This document shows positions 1 through 6,768 of a stretch of DNA of 64,000 bases, piece by piece. Both the position numbers and the translations under genes were made by a program. The stretch comes from an uncultured bacterium. Its GTDB lineage: Bacteria > Cyanobacteriota > Vampirovibrionia > Gastranaerophilales > Gastranaerophilaceae. Position 1 is the stretch's first letter, and each line of letters starts with the position of its first letter. The notes beneath the pieces are model-generated. The model ran no database searches, had not been told where the DNA came from, and saw only the letters and a list, made by a program, of their open reading frames with translations. The stretch lies in assembly GCA_947073645.1 (NCBI GenBank), contig CAMTMK010000005.1, forward strand, positions 31,977 to 95,976. Reading direction: 5' to 3'.

Positions 1-106
1 CATATTCATAACTTCTGTATGCCCTGACATTACAATCAAGTTGTTCAGCCATTTGCTGTTGATTGTAACGTAATGTAACACGAATTTGTTTAAGTCTATC
101 TTTCAA
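1..106 (-). CDS. Phage repressor, XRE/Cro-CI HTH family (5' part only)
   Basis: Seen: on the minus strand a TTG start (104-106) with an AAAGG ribosome site 9 nt upstream opens LKDRLKQIRVTLRYNQQQMA, followed by EQLDCNVRAYRSYEYG. This has the spacing of an XRE helix-turn-helix (Q..MA..L......Y..YE). The frame runs off the left window edge, so only 35 residues are visible. It is divergent from the early phage genes and faces two operator-like palindromes, which is how a lambda CI-type or Cro-type regulator is placed. The repressor role is inference from position plus fold. The TTG start is the best supported by the RBS but is not certain. Confidence 0.7.
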   Translation of the reverse strand, partial: MKDRLKQIRVTLRYNQQQMAEQLDCNVRAYRSYEY

Positions 107-142
107 GAAATATAACCTTTTCTAATGTGTTTGGCTGATATT

Positions 143-192
143 TTTACACAAATGTTGTAAAATGTGTTGACAATTTACGTAAAGTGTGTAAA
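143..192. promoter_or_regulatory. Twin operators of the phage repressor
   Basis: Two 19-bp imperfect palindromes of the form TTTAC-N9-GTAAA lie at 143-161 and 174-192, with centres 31 bp (about three helical turns) apart. The second covers the -35/-10 spacer and -10 of the rightward early promoter, so a bound repressor would block it. The first lies where a leftward promoter for the repressor would sit. The spacing and symmetry are seen directly; binding by the adjacent XRE protein is inferred. Confidence 0.65.
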
Positions 193-194
193 TA
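167..194 (+). promoter_or_regulatory. Phage early rightward promoter
   Basis: A perfect -35 TTGACA (167-172) is followed after 16 bp by TAAATA (189-194); TATAAA at 193-198 is an alternative -10 with 20-bp spacing. It overlaps the second operator and points into the early operon. A possible leftward -35 (TTGTCA read on the minus strand, 168-173) overlaps it, so the two promoters may compete. About 140 nt of leader follow before the first ORF, including a small inverted repeat AGACAA/TTGTCT at 236-254. Confidence 0.6.
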
Positions 195-341
195 TAAAAA
201 CCGAGAGTATCTAAATTTAATTACATAATAACACAAGACAAGCAATCATTGTCTGTTTAATTACGTTTGTTTAAAAAATCTTAATAGACGTTTCTCTGTG
301 TTGCAGTGAAATTAAATTTTTATGCTGAAAATGAGGTCTAA

Positions 342-482
342 ATGGATAAAGTTATTTTTAGAAAGAAAATTGGCGAAATCACTGTACAAGCTACTTTTGA
401 TGATATTGTTTATTCAAAAGAGGAAAGTAACAGACTTATTGCTGAATTTCTTTTTATTTTAACAGATAGCAAACTTGAATAA
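342..482 (+). CDS. Small early phage protein (46 aa), unknown
   Basis: This ORF is too short for the supplied track. ATG at 342 is preceded by GAGG. The product starts MDKVIFRKKIGEITVQATFD and ends LTDSKLE. It is the first ORF downstream of the early promoter. No family is recognised. The alternating charged/hydrophobic pattern looks like a small folded domain, possibly a regulator or host-takeover protein, but nothing in the sequence assigns a role. Confidence 0.5.
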   Translation: MDKVIFRKKIGEITVQATFDDIVYSKEESNRLIAEFLFILTDSKLE

Positions 483-538
483 AAGTTTTTTACTAGAATG
501 TTGTGAGATTTAACAAAATTTATAAGAAAGGATAAAAA

Positions 539-784
539 ATGTTTAAATTTTTTGAGAGAGCTATTAGAGCTAAAAAATTAGCCAATACACCAAGACCGGT
601 AAAAATTAATGCAATAACTAATATTGTTGCAAACATTATTCGACAAAAACCGAATGAATTAATGCCTGTTATTTCGAGGATTGGTGTTGTGATGAATTAT
701 ATTCAGCAGAAAAATTTGGTCGATTTTTATTTTATGAATAGAAAATTGTTGCCAAGTTTATGTGCTGATTTGAATTGTTTATAA
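539..784 (+). CDS. Small basic early phage protein (81 aa), unknown
   Basis: A good ribosome site (AAGAAAGG, 7 nt before ATG) supports the start. The protein is lysine/arginine-rich at the N terminus (FFERAIRAKKLANTPRP), then mostly aliphatic with no clear membrane span. No family is recognised. It is followed directly by a strong hairpin terminator, so it ends the first short early transcript. Confidence 0.55.
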   Translation: MFKFFERAIRAKKLANTPRPVKINAITNIVANIIRQKPNELMPVISRIGVVMNYIQQKNLVDFYFMNRKLLPSLCADLNCL

Positions 785-805
785 AAATACTCCTATAGAT
801 GTTTT

Positions 806-837
806 GCGGACTTTTCGAATCTTTTAGTCCGCTTTTC
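806..837 (+). terminator. Early-operon terminator or antitermination point
   Basis: GCGGACT (806-812) pairs perfectly with AGTCCGC (826-832), followed by TTTTC. An outer pair CTCCTA (790-795)/TAGGAG (839-844) could extend the structure around the hairpin. It lies between the first two small ORFs and the rest of the early operon, where a phage antiterminator could act. The antitermination idea is inference. Confidence 0.6.
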
Positions 838-862
838 TTAGGAGATTCTGGGAGAAATTAAT

Positions 863-1168
863 ATGCCAAAATCAAAAAAACAAATGATTGCAGAACTTGA
901 AAGTTTAAAAGAAGAGCTTCCAAAACGTGAAAAAATTGGAGCATTAAAAGAAACTGAGGGATTTAGACTTGCTATTGAACAATACAAGGAGGAATTTACT
1001 GAGGCTATAAATGCTGAAGATAAAAAAGCTATTGGTAATTGTAAAAAAATATTGGATTTGTTGATAGATTTTCAATCTTTTTTAAGTACTCAGCAGCAAC
1101 GTGCTGAAAGAATTCCCGAATTAATTTCGGATATTGAATATGATTTATCACAAAATAAATTCTGGTAA
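863..1168 (+). CDS. Charged alpha-helical early phage protein (101 aa), unknown
   Basis: The start is supported by GGGAG upstream of ATG. The protein is rich in Glu/Lys/Gln with heptad-like spacing (MIAELESLKEELPKREK and later LLIDFQSFLSTQQQRAERI), so a coiled-coil or helical-bundle fold is likely. It has no catalytic motif. It opens the second part of the early operon, 17 nt before the next gene. Function unknown. Confidence 0.55.
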   Translation: MPKSKKQMIAELESLKEELPKREKIGALKETEGFRLAIEQYKEEFTEAINAEDKKAIGNCKKILDLLIDFQSFLSTQQQRAERIPELISDIEYDLSQNKFW

Positions 1169-1185
1169 AAAGGTGAAGGGTTAAT

Positions 1186-1662
1186 ATGGAAAATACAACT
1201 ATTTTTCTAAATGGACGCGAATATCCAGCTGTTAAAACTCGAAATATTTTAGCAGCTGAAAAAGTAGAAGGTAGATATGAAGAGTATAAAATAAGCGTAA
1301 AACATGGCGGACTTATGTCAAAATTGTTTGTCAAACCTCTTAATTTTTGGTTAGAAAGTAAATTTGCAGGTACATTTTTTTACGATTTAAATAATGATAG
1401 AATTTCGTGGCTTTTATGGTCTGAATATGATCCTCAGTATCTTTTTATTTTTAGGAGATTTGTTGATGTTCTGGAAGATGATGATGTTATTTTTGTTTCA
1501 GTAAGACGTGGAAGAATGATTGACAGGTATAAAATTAAAATTGCTGAATTACGTCCTTTACTTGGCTGTGGAGAAGATAAATACGGATTATATCCTGTTG
1601 AAAAGTTTTATTTTTCAAAATTGCAGTCAAAAATTTACAAGGGTAGTTATGCGAAAAGATGA
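1186..1662 (+). CDS. Early phage protein (158 aa), unknown
   Basis: The frame is open from an ATG with a GGTGAAGGG ribosome site. The product is a mixed alpha/beta protein with aromatic-rich strands (FAGTFFYDLNNDRISWLLW) and an acidic turn (LEDDDVIFVSVRRGR). I see no signal peptide or membrane span and recognise no family. It overlaps the next small ORF by 14 nt, typical of a tightly packed early operon. Confidence 0.55.
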   Translation: MENTTIFLNGREYPAVKTRNILAAEKVEGRYEEYKISVKHGGLMSKLFVKPLNFWLESKFAGTFFYDLNNDRISWLLWSEYDPQYLFIFRRFVDVLEDDDVIFVSVRRGRMIDRYKIKIAELRPLLGCGEDKYGLYPVEKFYFSKLQSKIYKGSYAKR

Positions 1663-1807
1663 ACTTTTGATAGAAAATGAGCAGCTAAAAAAAGATTTGG
1701 CTGATGTCTGCGAACATCACAAACGTTTAACAAGATTGCTTAATCAGAAAATAGATGAGATTGCGAGTTTGAAAAATGAAAAGAAAATTAAGTCCAAGAG
1801 AAAGTGA
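1649..1807 (+). CDS. Small coiled-coil phage protein (52 aa)
   Basis: The track ORF begins at 1520 inside the previous gene. The ATG at 1649 with GGGTAG upstream is a better start and gives MRKDELLIENEQLKKDLADV, followed by a basic tail ending KNEKKIKSKRK. The heptad pattern predicts a short coiled coil. Its 3' end overlaps the following LuxR-type gene by 32 nt, so translation of the two is probably coupled. Function unknown. Confidence 0.5.
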   Translation: MRKDELLIENEQLKKDLADVCEHHKRLTRLLNQKIDEIASLKNEKKIKSKRK

Positions 1808-1985
1808 AGTATACACAATGATTGTAAGCGGAAAAACAAATAGAGAAATTTGGAATGAACTTTGCATAAGTCGAAAAACTTTAGAAAATCATATAAGCAG
1901 GATTTATGACAAAAAAGAAGTTTCTAATCGTATAGAATTAATGCAGCAACATTATAGGAGATTTGAAAATGCAAGAATTAGTTGA
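1776..1985 (+). CDS. Stand-alone LuxR/GerE-type HTH protein (69 aa)
   Basis: The sequence fits the GerE family HTH: LSPRESEVYTMIVSGKTNRE, then a second helix and the recognition helix RKTLENHISRIYDKK. There is no receiver or autoinducer domain, so it is a bare DNA-binding module. Known single-domain GerE proteins act as transcription activators or repressors. Here it probably controls phage transcription. A second such protein is encoded at 6769 and a related HTH lies inside the 2100 gene. Confidence 0.75.
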   Translation: MKRKLSPRESEVYTMIVSGKTNREIWNELCISRKTLENHISRIYDKKEVSNRIELMQQHYRRFENARIS

Positions 1986-2103
1986 GTTTATAGTTTTTTT
2001 ACTTGTTTTAGTATTATTGTCTGGCTTTATGTTGGCAGATATCATTCATGATTATTGTAAAAAGCATGTTGATAATTGCGAGAATGAGGATGAGCTTTTG
2101 TGA
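1969..2103 (+). CDS. Single-span small membrane protein (44 aa)
   Basis: This ORF is absent from the track. An RBS (AGGAGA, 7 nt from ATG) precedes MQELVEFIVFLLVLVLLSGF, a clear transmembrane helix, followed by a short Cys-containing, acidic tail ending ENEDELL. It overlaps the LuxR-type gene by 17 nt and the next gene by 4 nt. A small early phage membrane protein could serve superinfection exclusion, but this is only suggested by size and topology. Confidence 0.6.
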   Translation: MQELVEFIVFLLVLVLLSGFMLADIIHDYCKKHVDNCENEDELL

Positions 2104-2933
2104 AAGAATTAGGTGGGCGAATTCATACATACTATGGTGCAACGGAAAGTTTACAGAAATATTCGGGCGGAAGTGCATATAGTGATTTGATTTTTTTTAT
2201 TAAGCAAGCTGTAAAAATGAATGATGAGGAAGCTGAAGCTTACAAACATATTTGTGAACTTTTGAAAAAAGATAGAAATTTAATAAAAAATTATTTATTG
2301 AGTCTAAAATGCGCTGCTGCTAACAATGCAAGCCAAAAAACGGAATGTGAGGTAAAAAGAAAAATGGCAGTATTGGAGAAAAATAGAAAACTTGAACTTC
2401 TTGATCTTTTAAATACAACTGAGCAAAAAGTAATTGCTGAAATTGTAAAAGGTACTGAATTTAATAAGATTGCACAAAATGTCGGTATTACTGACGGTAC
2501 TTTCAGTTGTATTATGAGTGGAATTTATAAAAAGACGTCTAAATTTATAACTTATGAACAAAGGGTAAAGAAAACTGCATTATACGGCTATATTTTTGGC
2601 AAATGTGGATTTGCACACGGAGAAGAACTGATTATTAAAAGTGATACGACTAAAAAAACTGTTATTAAAAAGTCTGAAGTTAAGGTTGATAAGTTAAAAG
2701 TGCAAGAAACACTTGCGCCAAAAGCTATAAATGATAATTATGTTTTGACACGAACTCTTAATATATTATATGAAAAATTTGATGAATGCTGCTTAACTAT
2801 CGGTAAAGAAGCTGTTATGGGAAATGTACAGAAAGCTATTGAAAGTGAAATGAGTAGAAAAGGCAGAGGTTATGGAAATGCAATCGAAGTTTTAACTATG
2901 TTACGTAAGGATTTGGGAGGTGAACGATGCTAG
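2100..2933 (+). CDS. Phage regulator-like protein with central HTH (277 aa)
   Basis: A GTG start overlaps the previous stop by 4 nt (GTGA). Residues of roughly 100-150 contain a GerE/sigma-like helix-turn-helix: LLNTTEQKVIAEIVKGTEF followed by NKIAQNVGITDGTFSCIMSG. The N-terminal part is helical and the C-terminal part is lysine-rich then helical. The HTH suggests DNA binding. I do not recognise the full-length family, so a regulatory or replication-accessory role is inferred. Confidence 0.5.
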   Translation: MKELGGRIHTYYGATESLQKYSGGSAYSDLIFFIKQAVKMNDEEAEAYKHICELLKKDRNLIKNYLLSLKCAAANNASQKTECEVKRKMAVLEKNRKLELLDLLNTTEQKVIAEIVKGTEFNKIAQNVGITDGTFSCIMSGIYKKTSKFITYEQRVKKTALYGYIFGKCGFAHGEELIIKSDTTKKTVIKKSEVKVDKLKVQETLAPKAINDNYVLTRTLNILYEKFDECCLTIGKEAVMGNVQKAIESEMSRKGRGYGNAIEVLTMLRKDLGGERC

Positions 2934-3082
2934 ATGATACTTGTGTAAAATTTGAAGAACTTGCTTCAAGAATTAATCAAATTTATCTTGATCTAAAAAG
3001 TGGTATTCCAAAAGCTAGAGAAATATATAATCTTGATGATGTTATTACAGAATTAAATCAACTTGCAGGTAATAGAGAATGA
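2927..3082 (+). CDS. Small acidic phage protein (51 aa), unknown
   Basis: This ORF is absent from the track. ATG at 2927 sits behind a near-perfect GGGAGGTG site. The product begins MLDDTCVKFEELASRINQIY and ends NQLAGNRE; it is helical and acidic. It overlaps the upstream gene by 7 nt and the beta-clamp gene by 4 nt (ATGA), so it is co-translated with the replication genes. Function unknown. Confidence 0.55.
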   Translation: MLDDTCVKFEELASRINQIYLDLKSGIPKAREIYNLDDVITELNQLAGNRE

Positions 3083-4167
3083 TTATAAAAATAAAAGCTG
3101 AAGATTTAACAAAAGTTTTAAGTAAAATAAAATATATTGCAAAATCGGATAAAAATCGACCAGAGCTCGGGTCAGGATTATTTGAGACAGGTTGTAATGG
3201 AATAACAACAATTTCTGTATCAAGTTTAGTTGACAGTGCAATAGTGTCTATTTCTGCTGAAATTATTCAAGACGGAAAATGTATGATTGATATTGCGCAG
3301 CTTATAAGTATTCTTTCAACAATGTCAGGCGAAGTTGAAATTGAATATAACCCTGATAATTCTGTTGTATGGATAAAAAATAAAAAAACAAAATGCAGAT
3401 TGAATTCATTGGATGTAAAAAAGTTTCTTCCAAGAATTAATATTTCAGATGTTGAGTCAGATTTTATTATTTCATCTAAAGATTTAAAAGAAGGATTGCA
3501 GAAAACTATCAAATTTGTTGATTCAAATTCTAACGCTATTATGTCAGGTGTTTGTGTTAATGTTCAAAATAATCTTGTAAAATTCATTGCAACTAATGGA
3601 AGTTATATGTCGATAGCTGTTAGAAGTGTAAAAGATGAAGAATTTGGGCGCAGTTTTAACTTTGTTTTACCAAGAGCTTCTGTTGCTAATATTTTACCAA
3701 TGCTCAACGGAAATGAGGATGTTTATTTAAAATTCAATTCAAGCAGATGTTGTTTTGAATTCTCTCAGGTTTTATATTGTACTGGACTTTTGGAAGGGAA
3801 ATATCCTAATTGTGAAGGGTTTATTGCTAAAGAGTATGATGTGGACTTTAGTGTTAATAAAAGTGATTTAAAACGAGTCCTGGAGAGAATAAGTATTGTT
3901 GAAACTAAAAATGATAAGCATAGGGTGTTTTTTACTGTTAAAGGTGTATTAGCAACAATTGAAGCTAAGGATTATAAATGCAATGACGTTTTGGAACTTG
4001 TAGAAAAAAATGGCAATGATATTTCATTTGTATTAAACCGTTTGTTTCTTGAAGATGTTATATCTGTTTTGCAGGTTGAAAATATGCGATTTAAGATGAC
4101 CTCAAGTCGAAGTCCTATAATATTACCTGATGTAGGTGATACGTATTTGATTATGCCAATGACTTAG
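3079..4167 (+). CDS. dnaN: Phage-encoded DNA polymerase III beta sliding clamp
   Basis: At 362 aa it has the usual DnaN length and three-domain pattern: an N-terminal domain opening MIIKIKAEDLTKVLSKIKYI, a middle domain with the typical FVLPRASVANILPML segment and LLEGKYPNCEGFI, and a C-terminal end PDVGDTYLIMPMT that aligns with the usual ...YLIMPMRL terminus. Known role: a ring clamp that tethers the replicative polymerase to DNA. The terminal PMT in place of PMR/L is a small deviation. It sits directly upstream of ssb, within an early replication block, so it is a phage copy rather than the host clamp. Confidence 0.85.
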   Translation: MIIKIKAEDLTKVLSKIKYIAKSDKNRPELGSGLFETGCNGITTISVSSLVDSAIVSISAEIIQDGKCMIDIAQLISILSTMSGEVEIEYNPDNSVVWIKNKKTKCRLNSLDVKKFLPRINISDVESDFIISSKDLKEGLQKTIKFVDSNSNAIMSGVCVNVQNNLVKFIATNGSYMSIAVRSVKDEEFGRSFNFVLPRASVANILPMLNGNEDVYLKFNSSRCCFEFSQVLYCTGLLEGKYPNCEGFIAKEYDVDFSVNKSDLKRVLERISIVETKNDKHRVFFTVKGVLATIEAKDYKCNDVLELVEKNGNDISFVLNRLFLEDVISVLQVENMRFKMTSSRSPIILPDVGDTYLIMPMT

Positions 4168-4189
4168 TTTTAATAAAGAGAGGATGAAA

Positions 4190-4516
4190 ATGTTTGAAGA
4201 ATTTGAAAAATTTGAAGAAAAAACTTTTGTTGGATTCTGTACTGAACCAGAAATAAAGTTCAATGACAAGGGGACTGCTATTTGTAAATTCGGTATTCCG
4301 TTAGGCGGTGATAAAAAAGCTGAAAAACCTTTATGGTTAAATTGTAAACTTTATAAAGAAGCCGCAGAAGCTTTTGCCGAATGTTGTCAAAAAGGCTGTC
4401 TAGTAAAAGTTTGCGGAAAGTTTTATCAATATGAGTATAATTCAAATATTTATACAGAATTTTTGGTTAGAGATTTTATTAAAATTTCAGACCCTATAGA
4501 AAAGAAAGAGGACTAA
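4190..4516 (+). CDS. ssb: Phage single-stranded DNA-binding protein
   Basis: The track starts at 4184, but GAGAGG abuts that ATG. The second in-frame ATG at 4190 has proper 6-nt spacing and is preferred (108 aa). The OB-fold pattern is present: GFCTEPEIKFNDKGTAICKF, then PLWLNCKLYKEAAEAF, and GCLVKVCGKFYQYEY. It lacks the long acidic DDIPF-type tail of host SSB, ending PIEKKED. Role: coats single-stranded DNA during phage replication. It lies 22 nt after dnaN. Confidence 0.8.
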   Translation: MFEEFEKFEEKTFVGFCTEPEIKFNDKGTAICKFGIPLGGDKKAEKPLWLNCKLYKEAAEAFAECCQKGCLVKVCGKFYQYEYNSNIYTEFLVRDFIKISDPIEKKED

Positions 4517-4517
4517 T

Positions 4518-4628
4518 ATGGCTAATATTATTAGATTTAAAAAGAATTATCAAAAACTTTGCAATCAGGCTAATGCCCGTCTTGTCTGGATTGATGAAAT
4601 TCGGGACTGTGATTTTATTTTGAATTAA
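4518..4628 (+). CDS. Short ORF (36 aa), possibly the 5' part of a broken gene
   Basis: ATG follows the ssb stop by 1 nt and AGAGGAC lies upstream. The product is MANIIRFKKNYQKLCNQANA then RLVWIDEIRDCDFILN. Its stop overlaps the start of a longer open frame (4624-4893) in a different frame that has no start codon of its own. Either this is an intact tiny protein or it is the N-terminal piece of a gene broken by a frameshift near the six-A run at 4627-4632. Confidence 0.45.
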   Translation: MANIIRFKKNYQKLCNQANARLVWIDEIRDCDFILN

Positions 4629-4893
4629 AAAAGCTTATAGAGACTGGTTATTCAAAACATCTGACAGAGATGTAAGCAAGTATGAGAATATCAAGCTTGA
4701 TGAAGTTCACGACCTTGAATATTGGATTGTAGCTTACAGAACAATTACAGGCGCTTGTAGCTTTGGTACCGAAAATTTCCTTGATAACAACCAAGAAAAA
4801 TATAAAAAAGAAATGACCTTAGAAGAAGTTTTCAAAGCAACAGAAGGGCAATACGGACACAATACGTTTAAAGAATTTTTCGAAAGGAACTAA
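4624..4893 (+). pseudogene. Open frame without start codon (89 codons), likely frameshifted gene
   Basis: The frame is open from ATT at 4624 to TAA at 4891-4893 and encodes a protein-like sequence including KKAYRDWLFKTSDRDVSKYE and LEYWIVAYRTITGACSFGTE. The first in-frame ATG is late, about two thirds into the frame. No ATG/GTG/TTG precedes the conserved-looking part. Composition and operon position (2 nt before the next ATG) argue it is or was coding. The best reading is a +1/-1 frameshift joining it to the 4518 ORF, or a sequencing error in the A run. Confidence 0.45.
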
Positions 4894-4894
4894 A

Positions 4895-5281
4895 ATGACA
4901 GATTATATTGAAAATATGATGAAAACGGCAAGAATAAAGCCTTGTTACCAGAAACGCATAGAATGTAAAGATGGATATGAGATAGGGCATTCTTGCAATA
5001 ATCCACCTTGTATTTCCTGCGATAAAGCAGTATTTGAAGATGTTTATCCAGTGTTCACTGCAGAAAAACAACTGGAGATTATTAAGCTGATAGGTAAATC
5101 AACTGATTTACATTACTTTGGGTACGGAATGTCATCTTTATCTGAAAGCTCAGATGAAGGTGTAATAGAAGTTAAAAATAACGACTTCCCCCAAGCCCTC
5201 GCCCGGCTAACAACCGAGCTGATGAAGGCTAACGAATTAGATAAGAAGAAAGTGAAAGGAATTTTGGAAGATGCAAGATAG
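4895..5281 (+). CDS. Phage protein with Cys cluster (128 aa), unknown
   Basis: ATG is preceded by GAAAGGAAC. A cysteine cluster (HSCNNPPCISCDK, about residues 33-45) could bind a metal. The rest is helical, with KQLEIIKLIGKSTDLHYFGY and a C-terminal helix rich in Glu/Lys. No known family is recognised. The last 11 nt overlap the YopX gene, indicating coupled translation. Confidence 0.5.
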   Translation: MTDYIENMMKTARIKPCYQKRIECKDGYEIGHSCNNPPCISCDKAVFEDVYPVFTAEKQLEIIKLIGKSTDLHYFGYGMSSLSESSDEGVIEVKNNDFPQALARLTTELMKANELDKKKVKGILEDAR

Positions 5282-5651
5282 GTTTAGGTTTAGAGCGTGG
5301 AATACTCAAACAAAAATAATGAAAGAAGTGTCGCAAATATCATTTGATGATAAACAGATTGCGGAGTATGCACCAAATGATAAAGTTTCAATACACTTAA
5401 ATTTCCAACCTCATTTTATTTTAATGCAATGTACCGGTTTACGCGACAAAAACGGCAAGCTCATTTTTGAGGGAGATATTGTTAAAGATGACCACGCAGC
5501 ACTACATCAAGTTAAATGGTGTTATAACTGTTTTGCATTGTACCCATTATTTAAAAATGGTTACACAATAGGTATTGTAAACGATGAAATTGAGATTATC
5601 GGCAACATCTACGAACACCCCGAGCTACTACCAGAGGAGGTGCAAGCGTGA
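5271..5651 (+). CDS. YopX family phage protein
   Basis: This is a clear YopX family match (PF09643). It begins RFRFRAWNTQTKIMKEVSQI, has the diagnostic CTGLRDKNGKLIFEGDIVK block in the middle, and ends EIIGNIYEHPELLPEE. YopX proteins are very common in phages of Firmicutes and other gut bacteria; their biochemical role is not established. It overlaps its neighbours on both sides (11 nt and 4 nt). Confidence 0.9.
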   Translation: MQDRFRFRAWNTQTKIMKEVSQISFDDKQIAEYAPNDKVSIHLNFQPHFILMQCTGLRDKNGKLIFEGDIVKDDHAALHQVKWCYNCFALYPLFKNGYTIGIVNDEIEIIGNIYEHPELLPEEVQA

Positions 5652-5893
5652 GTAAACTATTACTTTATATTGCTAATAGAACAAATCCTGAAACTGCAAT
5701 ATTGTATTTAATTTTATCTCAACGAAAACCTGATGATATTTATATTCATACAAAAAATATAACTGCAACCTACGGCATAACCAGATATAAAATAAAACGT
5801 TCTTTAAAATTATTGCAAGAATTAAATTTAATTCATATTAAATATGGTGTAGGTAATCAGTGGCAAGTAATAATAAGGAAGAAAAATAAATGA
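5648..5893 (+). CDS. Small winged-helix-like phage protein (81 aa)
   Basis: A GTG start overlaps the YopX stop (GTGA) and GAGGAGGTG lies just upstream. The layout fits a small winged helix: AILYLILSQRKPDDIYIHTK, then ITRYKIKRSLKLLQELNLI as the recognition helix and a wing HIKYGVGNQWQVIIRKK. It probably binds DNA, as a regulator or replication accessory. No specific family is assigned. Confidence 0.55.
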   Translation: MSKLLLYIANRTNPETAILYLILSQRKPDDIYIHTKNITATYGITRYKIKRSLKLLQELNLIHIKYGVGNQWQVIIRKKNK

Positions 5894-5902
5894 GGTAGAA
5901 CA

Positions 5903-6073
5903 ATGAAACAATATGAAATTTGGTTAACATCAGGCGATAAAATGGGACTATTAAAAAGATACCCATTTAAGCTACAAGCCATTATTTGGTGCTTTTTAAA
6001 TAAATTTATTACTACAGGTAGAGGTTACTATTTCTTAGACCCAAGAATTGAAATCAAAGAGGTGAATCAATGA
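5903..6073 (+). CDS. Small phage protein (56 aa), unknown
   Basis: This ORF is too short for the track. TGAGGTAG precedes ATG. The product is MKQYEIWLTSGDKMGLLKRY followed by PFKLQAIIWCFLNKFITTGR and ends IEIKEVNQ. The pattern (short strand, helix, strand) is typical of small phage proteins that place an aromatic core over one helix. It overlaps the next fragment by 4 nt. Confidence 0.5.
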   Translation: MKQYEIWLTSGDKMGLLKRYPFKLQAIIWCFLNKFITTGRGYYFLDPRIEIKEVNQ

Positions 6074-6102
6074 CAGATAAAGAAGTAATAATAGATGGCT
6101 AA
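6070..6102 (+). pseudogene. 10-codon remnant at an insertion boundary
   Basis: ATG overlaps the previous stop (ATGA) and encodes MTDKEVIIDG then stops. The start is positioned like the next gene of the operon, but the frame ends at once, 15 nt before the end of an opposite-strand accessory gene. I read it as the beginning of a gene whose remainder was lost when the leftward gene at 6118-6702 was inserted. Confidence 0.35.
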
Positions 6103-6117
6103 TAAGGGATAAGTAAG

Positions 6118-6702
6118 TTAAAATTCTTCCAGTTCATCAATTTGGCATTTATTACCATTAGAATTTTTAACCCTGTAAAGATATTCCAACATCACTATAT
6201 TGTCATATTTCCAAATATTACGCATAGTATTTGCAAAATCATTATAGGGCAACTCATAAAGAAACCCTGTCAAAAGGTCAGAATGTTCTGTTATAAAAGC
6301 ACAGAAAGCAGTTTTATACGAAGAATAAAAACTTACTTCTTGTCCGTTTATACAGGCTTTCAATGTTTTTTTACTAACTTTTAATAACTTGTTTTTATAA
6401 TCAATTATATATGACAACTTTGTTTCGTTAGTAATATCGAAAGTTTGAAAATCAGGCAGGTTGTTTGTATGCGTATCAAAATCTAATGAATAAAGTTTAT
6501 CAGGTAAAACAATTATTTCAGAAGATTGAGAAACATATTCAAAATCCTTTATATATGGCAATTCTTTAATATCCTTACGCCGCATACGATAAAGAAGCTG
6601 ACGTATTGCAAAATCTTCTTCTCCTGACAGCTTAAAATATTTTCCTTTTTTGCGGTCAGGTTTGCGATAACCTTTTGGACGTCCAACTGATTTTTTTTCC
6701 AT
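6118..6702 (-). CDS. Leftward accessory phage protein with AT-hook-like N terminus (194 aa)
   Basis: The track starts at 6786, but that extension overlaps the divergent gene; the ATG at 6700-6702 gives MEKKSVGRPKGYRKPDRKKG, whose GRPKG core resembles an AT-hook or a basic DNA-contacting tail. The rest is mixed helical/beta with no known motif. There is no clear Shine-Dalgarno, so the message may be leaderless or the start may differ. It is the only leftward gene inside the early operon and diverges from a LuxR-type HTH gene across a perfect palindrome, so it behaves like a moron with its own control. Function unknown. Confidence 0.55.
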   Translation of the reverse strand: MEKKSVGRPKGYRKPDRKKGKYFKLSGEEDFAIRQLLYRMRRKDIKELPYIKDFEYVSQSSEIIVLPDKLYSLDFDTHTNNLPDFQTFDITNETKLSYIIDYKNKLLKVSKKTLKACINGQEVSFYSSYKTAFCAFITEHSDLLTGFLYELPYNDFANTMRNIWKYDNIVMLEYLYRVKNSNGNKCQIDELEEF

Positions 6703-6726
6703 AAAATATATACTAATACAAGAATA

Positions 6727-6748
6727 ATTAAAAGTATATACTTTTAAT
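6727..6748. promoter_or_regulatory. Perfect 22-bp palindrome between divergent genes
   Basis: The 11-bp half ATTAAAAGTAT is followed immediately by its exact reverse complement. Both strands therefore carry a TATACT -10-like hexamer. It sits 24 bp from the leftward start (6702) and 20 bp from the rightward LuxR-type start (6769). It is an obvious candidate operator for the 71-aa HTH protein or the AT-hook-like protein. Confidence 0.65.
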
Positions 6749-6768
6749 AAGAGAGGAGTTTTAAACAA

